Positions 57,229 to 64,000 of a stretch of 64,000 nucleotides of DNA are shown one piece after another. Every line of letters starts with the position of its first letter. Within the stretch, counting starts at the first letter, position 1. The stretch comes from Euptelea pleiosperma (Eukaryota > Streptophyta > Magnoliopsida > Ranunculales > Eupteleaceae). The stretch spans positions 13,208,248 to 13,272,247 of the forward strand of contig CM068551.1 of NCBI GenBank assembly GCA_035048495.1, written 5' to 3'. The notes beneath the pieces are model-generated. The model worked only from the letters and a program-made list of their open reading frames with translations, was not told the origin of the DNA and ran no database searches. A program made the translations under genes and the position numbers.

Positions 57229-57921
57229 GTATCAAGTAGTGGAGAAGTTTTTAATAGATAAAATTTTGAAAAGACAAAATAAATTGGAAAGTACGGTTTG
57301 TTGACTTGAACGAAGGAGAGGAGAGAGAGAGAGAGAAAATAAAAACATTGAAAATAAAGAAAAGACAAAAGAAGTAGGTTTTGTAGATGTAATCTGTACT
57401 CTTTAGGTAAGCCCTGCCCTCCCCTCCAAATGTCACAAGACGCATGACGTATGTAACAAGGACATTGTACTTTTAGGGTTATTGCCGGACTCCTCGACAT
57501 TTGGACACATGTTGACACTTCCCAAGACACGTCTGAAAATTTATGTCCGTGACACTCATTGTTATAATAATTTTTAATATAAAATTAATTTCTAAAAATG
57601 GGTTGGTAGGTTCCATCTTCTACAATAATAAATTAATAAATATTATTTACTTTATTTTTTATTTATTAATAATTTTAAGCATTCATATATATTAATATAT
57701 TTTAATAAATATATGAACGGACGTATCTTTGTATTGAATTTTTTAAATTGTCATGTCGGACATCTCATATCCGTGTCATCACCAACACGGGTGTCGGTGT
57801 CCTTATTATATAGCTCGCAGCATGATAGGGCACATGCCTCTAACAACCATACCAATAGGGCATTGCTCAGTCGGCTAGGATCTCATTATCTATATGCAAG
57901 GATTTTACTATCACTCCAATC

Positions 57922-58246
57922 CAAGGTTTAAAGGGGACCGTTATAACAGTATAAAGGACTGGGGGCATTACCGTTTTTTCCGTAATAACGGAAAAAAAAA
58001 AACGCTCAGGAGCAAAAACAAAAAAAAAAAAAGGGAAAATAACGGAAAATAATGGAAAAAAATGGAAATAACGGAAAATAACATAAAAAAATAGAAAAAA
58101 TGGTGCTGAAATTCAAATTTTGAATTTTAAAATTTGAATTTCAAAATTTCAAAAATGGAAAATAACGGAAAAAACGGTGTATAAAGGAAAAAAAAATAAA
58201 AATAACGGCTGTTATTTTCGTTATAACGGCCGTTTTTTAAACCTTG
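57922..58246. mobile_element. hAT-type MITE (family IV) with exact 8-bp target duplication CTCCAATC
   Basis: CTCCAATC is at 57914-57921 and 58247-58254. The termini CAAGGTTTAAA and TTTAAACCTTG are perfect 11-base inverted repeats. The interior is built from AACGGAAAATAACGG blocks and CGTTATAACGG. This copy defines the family's exact ends. Confidence 0.88.
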
Positions 58247-58336
58247 CTCCAATCTAAAAGCAATACTAAGACTTGAATGGTTCATATCTTGTAATCGTGT
58301 GGCTCAATATATATGAGGTCATTGGATTGTCTTGGA

Positions 58337-58487
58337 CTAGTGGGTGGCCTGTGCCCACCACATGACAAAGCGTTTACCAAAATTGGATGTGAGTGGTTGA
58401 GATCCATCGTCCAGTTGGGGTATAAGATCTCGACCCTTCTTTATTGAAGCCTATAAGGGGGTATAAGTGAGGCTGTCACTTGTAGTT
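58337..58487 (-). repeat. Helitron-like end fragment, inverted relative to 1-8350
   Basis: CTAGTGGGTGGCCTGTGCCC ... GTGAGTGGTTGAGATCC is the reverse complement of the repeat unit closing at 6169 and 7150. It includes the 3' terminal CTAG. The 5' part is missing. Confidence 0.55.
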
Positions 58488-58555
58488 GGCAAGCTAATAA
58501 AATGAAATTATTTTATCTCCAATAAAAGCTCGGGTATCACAGCACTACTGTTAGG

Positions 58556-59552
58556 ATTAATTTATTTATTGAGTAAAGTGGTGCCCACACGTACGTACCC
58601 ACATTGATTCTCATCAATATATGGTCCCTTGTGTCTAATTTTAGTGGATAAAAGACTACCAGACCCCCCCATGTTATCTTTAAAATTTGACATACACCCC
58701 CACAATTTGAAAAAGCTGACATACCCCCTATGACTCAGTCCACTATCATTTGACAAGTGTTGACCCGAGTTGATTACCAATTTTTTTATTAAATGACAAA
58801 AATTCCCTTGTCTTCAACCTTGGAACAAGGGTTTGGGCAAAAACCCAAACCCCAAATCAAACGGTTGTGGTGGACGGCCTGCCAAGAGATTCCAATGGGT
58901 TGGCCGCCAATTACTGGTGACCAACCAACCAGAGTCTCATGGCCAGCCGGCCTCCACTCCGACAATAATTTAAAACCCAAGGTAAAAAAAAAAAAAAAAC
59001 ATAAAATTTTAGTTTTAAAATTTTCATTAACATAAATGAAAAATAAGAAAGCAATTTATATTTTAAACTTTTGAGATGTGGATTTTGGAAAGATGGGTTC
59101 TCTCAATTTTAAAATATTCCTTCATGACTTTTATCTATTTTGTGAAGGTTTTTTCTTCTCAATATTTGCTTAATTCATCAAAAAATCAAAAAAAAAAAAA
59201 AAAAATCTCAAGGTTTCCAACATGGGTTTTAATTTTTATTTTAATCTCCTCTTTTCATGTTTGATTTAGGGTTTGGGTTTTGTCCTAAACCCAAACCTTT
59301 GTTCTAAAGTTGAAGACGAGGGCACTTTCGTCCTTTAATACAAAATTTGGTAGTCAACTCGAGTCAACACTGGTCAAATACAGTGGACCAAGTCATAGGG
59401 GGTATGTCAGCTTTTTCAAATTGTGGGGGTATGTAAAAAATTCCCTTAATTTATTTACTGAGTAAAGTGGTGCCCACACGGTACGTACCCACATTGATTC
59501 TCAACAATATATGCCCCCTTGTGTCTAATTTTTAGTGGATAAAAGAGTACCG
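58556..59552. mobile_element. Terminal-inverted-repeat element between 100-bp direct repeats
   Basis: Direct repeats at about 58558-58660 and 59451-59552 share TTATTTAYTGAGTAAAGTGG, CGTACCCACATTGATTCTC and TTGTGTCTAATTTT. Between them, TGACATACACCCCCACAATT, TTGAAAAAGCTGACATACCC and ACAAGGGTTTGGG at the left mirror GGGTATGTCAGCTTTTTCAA and ATTGTGGGGGTATGTAA at the right, giving arms of about 150-190 bases. The centre (58860-59260) has poly-A runs and no supported gene. Confidence 0.6.
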
Positions 59553-60203
59553 GGGGCCCTCACAAGCCACCAAACCAAATATTATTGGCTTGCAATGAGT
59601 CCAAGGCCAGTTTAGTCAAAATACCTAGCCACGCGATATTATTGGCTTGCGAGGAGTCCAATGCCACTAAATATACCACGAGGGGCTCGATACGTGAATT
59701 ACTATTAGATCACCACTCTTAATTATGATGTCAGACATGTCCATTAATCATGAAAATCATGGTAGCATAGTCAACGCTTAATCCAGACGGTTGGATGTTC
59801 TTCAAGATTTGTGTGGTGCATGTAATAAATCTCAATGGACCATCAAGTAAGTCATGAAAATGATAGCATTGTACCTTAGAGATGTGTGGTGTGAATTTCA
59901 AGGACCATCGATGGCTAGTAATACACGAAAATACCGCATTTTGAAATATAATCTCCCATTAAATTGACGACGAATCCTATTCGATCGTTACAGAAAGATA
60001 TGGTGCCACCAAAAGTGCACATACACATAGGATGTAAACACAAACTAATTAACCACAAACATACAATTTGAAACATGAACACCTACAATCTTTATCCTTA
60101 AATTGAACCAACCCGAGACACATCGGGCGTTTTCCGGCACGCATAATGAATAATATACTAATATTAAGACGGGATAGCGGATCGATCTTGAAGAGGGACC
60201 ATA
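59553..60203. other. Intergenic downstream of the lipase gene
   Basis: A short internal repeat ATATTATTGGCTTGC occurs at 59579 and 59636. Otherwise nothing is recognised. It should contain the 3' UTR and poly-A site of the minus-strand lipase near 60050-60200. Confidence 0.4.
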
Positions 60204-62507
60204 TTAGGTCCTTGAATCCAAGGCCATGATGGTGCTCAGGTTCATGGGACTCATGTACTTGCTCGACCCAGTCAGGATCTGTTGCACAATGATCCTGTTT
60301 GCTCGCTCACTTGGATGGAAGGCGTCCCAAAACACATATACATCTCGGTTAGGGCACAAGTTCGACGCGATTGTGCATAGCCCAAGCCCATTGTAAGGTC
60401 CTTGTCCACAGCAGGCTATCTTTGATGTAACAAAACCTATCCCACAAAAAAAAAAAAAAAAAATTCAGAATTATTTACCTGTTAATTAGCTAGCACTACA
60501 ACAATGACAAATAAGAATTTGCCACATATACATAGGTAGGTGGGGTCCACGTTATCGTGTGCCGACACCAATTTTGATGATGTGCGCGTAACGATATCAA
60601 TTATTTTTCCGTATTTTGACAGGTTGGATAATCGTACTAGGCCACATATACAATTTGGCTATTCTCCCTCCCACCTTCCTTGTGACAAAATTAAATGTCC
60701 AGGCGATATCGCCATTTTTGTGCAAAAAATATGTTTGTTTGGCAAAAATTGGCATCCAAACAGCCCCTAAATCTTTAATTAATTTAATAAACTTACCAAA
60801 TGCTCGGGGGTTTCTGATGAAATTATTGGTCATTTCCATGGTATTAGCAGCAATGAAGACATTTCCACCTATTTGACTGTTGAGCCCGTTTATCATCTGA
60901 GTGAGTTGAGGGTTGAACAGGGCTGCAGCTCGTTGCAGCTCAATGGCGCAGTCGCCGTTTGTGCTCCGCTGCGCTAGCTCTGCCGGAACACAGCCCATGG
61001 GTCCAGTTCCAGTCACAAGAACCCTACGAGCTCCCAATTCGTAGAGCCTCTGCAATGTCAAATGCATAAAAATCACAAATTAATGATCGAATGAAATCAA
61101 ATTAATCTCGAATTATTGTTTGGTCATTAAATTAAAATTACGCGACAAGGCCATTTTGGTCAATTGACAGGAGGGAGAATTGTGAGCCTGCTGTTACTCG
61201 TCTTCCACGTGTCGACATCCTAGTGGGGTTATATGCATTTTGTGTCAAAATAATGCCAAATATATATAGTTGGTTGAGTATTGATTACATGATGGTGCAT
61301 GATGGTGTCATTTTTTCATTGGTCAAAACTGTGCACCATGACAACATCAAAGCACAATTTTGGCCAATGACAAATCGACACCACTGTGCACCATAATATA
61401 TTCATGGACCCCGGACCATGTATATAGAGTGTAACTGTAAACTGTAAAGTTAAAAGACGTTCTCTCCCTCTCATTAAATGCATGGCCATGAAAGCTTTAA
61501 ATGGACCTGAGAAAAAGAATGGATTCTTACCCATCCTCTTACCAACCAAACACGTTCTTGTATTAACTGAATCCTCCCTACCCCTCTATATTAAACATGG
61601 TGCGTACGTTACCCACCTACTCCATCGATCTCATTTTGCTGCAATGCATCTTCTGCATTATGCATGTTCTATAATGAAGAAAAATTACCAATAAAATTTA
61701 TTTAATTACCAATAAAACTTTTCGGTATTCGGAGATGAGATAGCGAACGTAATCGGGGAGAGAGAATTGGCGAGATCGGGCGGAGAACGGGACTAAGTAG
61801 TAGTTGTTAACGAAGTCGTTGCCGCCGAGCGTTATGAGGACAAGCGCCTGATTTACGAGTCGCTGAGTCTGCGCTGCTCCAATAAGCGAACTCACACGTT
61901 GCTGATATTGTTGGAAGTACTTCAATTGCGTACTGATCCTAATTATGTTCAGCTGCAAATGTAGCATTTTTTTTGAATTATTGATCAGATCAGTAAAATA
62001 TAATGCAATGCATGTACAATAATTTTGAGAATTTGAGATGTCGATTGGTTTACAAATTGGAATCCGGTGTCGTTTAGGATTCCGATCCCCGCAGACGCGA
62101 AGTTGGCGCCGTTGAGTAGTAGCTCTCCTGTGAGCTGTGGGCTCAAGTATGGCAATGTGGGCTCCTCGCCGATTTGCTCGCCTAATTATCGTTAATTTAG
62201 TTAGCATCAAACATATATCGAAAATAAATTAACATAGGAAGAAAACAATATTCGAAACCCAACTGATAATGTCTGGGATGTTGAGGCCATTAGAGAAACG
62301 GCCGGTGGGTCGGTGAGTCGGATAATCGATGCCGTAAGGAGGTGAATCGGCACGAGCGGTGGTGACTAGGTAGTCGTTGTTGCCGCTATCGACTAGTGAA
62401 TCGCCGAAAACGAAGAAAGCGCGAGCTTCTGCTTGAGGGACAACAGTGTTCAACACCATTAGTAGGGCTACCAACAGGGAAGCAAGGAGAACTGAAGGGC
62501 TGTTCAT
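60204..62507 (-). CDS. GDSL esterase/lipase (LTL1-like, secreted), five exons
   Basis: Exons on the minus strand are 62507-62264, 62181-62054, 61952-61710, 61049-60797 and 60436-60204. All boundaries are GT..AG and the phases join to 366 residues plus a TAA stop. Residues 1-28 form a signal peptide ([13 protein letters not shown] ... AEA). Block [15 protein letters not shown] carries the nucleophile Ser37. [11 protein letters not shown] and GGND (Asn169) are oxyanion-hole blocks. Asp327 and His330 in [11 protein letters not shown] complete the catalytic set. The family hydrolyses ester bonds in lipids and cell-wall or cuticle substrates. The sequence resembles the LTL1/At5g33370 group by recognition. 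All catalytic residues are present and length is normal, so it is likely functional. Intron 3 carries repeat DNA. Confidence 0.93.
61230..61690. repeat. Repeat DNA inside intron 3 of the lipase gene
   Basis: Positions 61288-61402 form an imperfect hairpin (GATGGTGCATGATGGTGTC / GACACCACTGTGCACCATAA). Related arms lie at 56090-56125 and 56715-56755. Positions 61450-61680 (CCAACCAAACACGTTCTTG, TATTAACTGAATCCTCCCT, AACATGGTGCGTACG, GCATGTTCTATAATGA) match 25620-25790 and 54610-54815 of the segmental duplication. The insert lies on the opposite strand to transcription and leaves splice sites intact. Confidence 0.7.
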
Positions 62508-62602
62508 GGTGTTGTCTGTGGGGGGGAAATTTAGAACAAGTCTTCTCTTTCTCTCTCACACGGACAGTTCTTGCAGTGAATGCTGAAGGTTGGGGTGTGG
62601 GT

Positions 62603-62610
62603 TTATATAA
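62603..62610 (-). promoter_or_regulatory. TATA box of the lipase gene
   Basis: TTATATAA on the minus strand, about 100 bases before the ATG at 62507. The intervening leader is rich in CT on the transcribed sense (GAGAGAGAAAGAGAAG on plus is its complement). The distance is normal for a plant promoter. Confidence 0.65.
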
Positions 62611-64000
62611 GAGTTTGCTGGTTGTGATCACAACATTTTTTTAAATTAAGGAGGCCAAATATTAATTGCCTTTTCTACCACCATATAGAGATTTTTAAGG
62701 ACCACCACACAAAAGCTAGCTAGCCAGATGAAAGCTAGTCATGCAAGAGTGTGTCCCTGTTGTGGGGTTTGTTGCACAATTAACTCTCCATCATGGCCAC
62801 CCTTTGATGGGTGAGATCCTATGCTGATTTATCAACTGTTTTTGGCTCCTAACTACATTTTTTATTATTAATCATGATGATGATGTGCCATGTTTGAACC
62901 CTAATCTCAAACAGCTTCTTTTCTTTCTTCTTTCCCCATAAATGTGCTTCATCTTCCTTGAAAAAACATTCCAAAACTCATTAGTTTTCTTCTTTGTCAT
63001 TTCATCATCACCATCATTATATATAATCATCATTACCAAAATAAATAAGGCTCAGGCTCCAAGGACCCCCTAATTTTCTGACCCGTCTCGCGAGTCGTGT
63101 GCTCGGCCGTGGGATTTTCAGAATCCACGGCCCGAGCGCTCGGCTCCTTGGAGGGACCAGAAAAAAAGAGGATCTCCTGAGCCCGACACAAATAATAATA
63201 GTAGCTCATTTGATAATTGGGTCTATTGGGTATTCCGCTATAGTAATCGACCCGATTACTATCAAAATTCAAAATTTCAGACCCAAATTACATGTATAAT
63301 TGGGTTCGGATACGTTCGGTCATTAACACACCTACCTGCTACTGTTCCAACCAATGTAATAAGAATTATATACCAACCATGATCAAACCTCTAATTCTAC
63401 TTTGGTATTAATGTTTTTTTTTTGTTTTTTCGTTATGTACTTTAATATTTTCGACACTAAAGGCGGTAGTTGCAGCGATATATACCTATATTGTTTTTGC
63501 TATTTATCATTGATAGGATCCTCTCAAAACTGTACTAGTTACTATAAACTATGATCAGTCATTACCCAGATACTAAACTGCTGCTTCTGAGCAAACTGTA
63601 CACTGATTAGTAGTATGATTAAACCTATGTTCTACCATTATTCAGACAAAGATTAAGACTAGTGCCTTAGCAGTCATGACACAAGACGCGCCGCGCATTA
63701 TTAGTCCTCGCACACCCGCCATATAACAATACATAGGATGACATCCACGGTACGGTATGTAGCTTAACTACATGAAAGAGGGTGGGATGCATGATCAATT
63801 GCTTCGACATCGGAGACTTTGTACACAAAAAGTCCATCCGATGAGATGATCATAATTACCATATATCGTTGTGTAAATAGGTTTGTTTTTGCCGTTATTT
63901 TTTCTCGGCCATTAGCAATATATTTTCTAACTCTCCAAAATAATGTGGTAAAATGGATTGTTATTATATGCTCATACATTTAGCCTGATTACAAAGAAAA
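62611..64000. other. Upstream intergenic DNA of the lipase gene
   Basis: One hairpin repeat at 63048-63184 (GGCTCAGGCTCCAAGGACC / GGATCTCCTGAGCC, with GCCGTGGGATTTTC / GAATCCACGGC near the centre) resembles the hairpin at 56539-56684. The remainder is AT-rich with no supported gene. Confidence 0.45.

Larger units (their letters stand above)
54414..57880. repeat. Segmental duplication unit 2, right part
   Basis: The match to unit 1 resumes at CCAAAAATCATCCCATTCC (54419) and runs through GTCGCTTCACAATTGAATTT (54551), CAAACACGTTATTG (54667), ACATGCGCGGGAACACACC (54926), GAGCAAAGTTCATAAAAGCG (55953), GAGTAATGATCACATGATC (56047), the hAT MITE at 57034, and TAGGGCACATGCCTCTAAC (57826). About 20 bases of the unit (CTCACCATTGAGACCATCGT in unit 1) are missing at the Tat junction. 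No gene is seen. Confidence 0.78.

Noticed and set aside
61482..61694. Plus-strand open frame in lipase intron 3
   Set aside because: It lies in repeat DNA shared with 25620 and 54610, where the frame is not kept.

Overview
The window is nuclear DNA from a flowering plant. The evidence is spliced genes with GT..AG introns, a KNOLLE-type cytokinesis syntaxin, a plant GDSL lipase, and plant transposon lineages: Tat-type Ty3/gypsy, CACTA/En-Spm, plant L1-like LINE, hAT and Mutator MITEs, and Helitron-like ends. The species cannot be fixed from sequence alone. Only two genes look intact: a SYP111/KNOLLE-like syntaxin (CDS 19558-20487, +) and a five-exon GDSL esterase/lipase (60204-62507, -). Nearly everything else is mobile DNA.

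Layout: 1-8350 holds Helitron-like ends in tandem plus one 3-kb non-autonomous Helitron candidate (644-3658). 8351-16909 holds palindromic MITEs, one of them split by a decayed LINE (10271-15571) that itself carries a solo LTR. 17000-20550 is the syntaxin gene, with a probable mitosis-type MSA promoter motif and introns in its 5' leader. 20550-25150 is repeats, microsatellites and a 746-bp hAT-type element with an exact 8-bp target duplication. 25241-57880 is a roughly 3.3-3.7-kb tandem segmental duplication. Its second unit was split by a Tat retrotransposon (28789-54413). Inside that element sit a solo LTR (30698-33245) and a 13.5-kb CACTA transposon (34693-48184), and inside the CACTA sits another solo LTR (41346-44244). 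57922-59552 holds more terminal-inverted-repeat elements. 60204-62507 is the lipase gene, and the rest is intergenic.

The layers can be ordered from exact target-site duplications: CGATC, GTCAT and ATAAT for three solo LTRs of one family, TCA for the CACTA, and ACTAGAGTA and CCACTGTCC for Mutator-type MITEs. All element-encoded reading frames (LINE, Tat, CACTA) carry stops, frameshifts or lost catalytic residues, so none looks autonomous now. The most unusual features are a spliced antisense gene with its own TATA box at the 3' end of the Tat element, a 179-bp tandem array inside the CACTA, and a MITE lying directly against the syntaxin core promoter.
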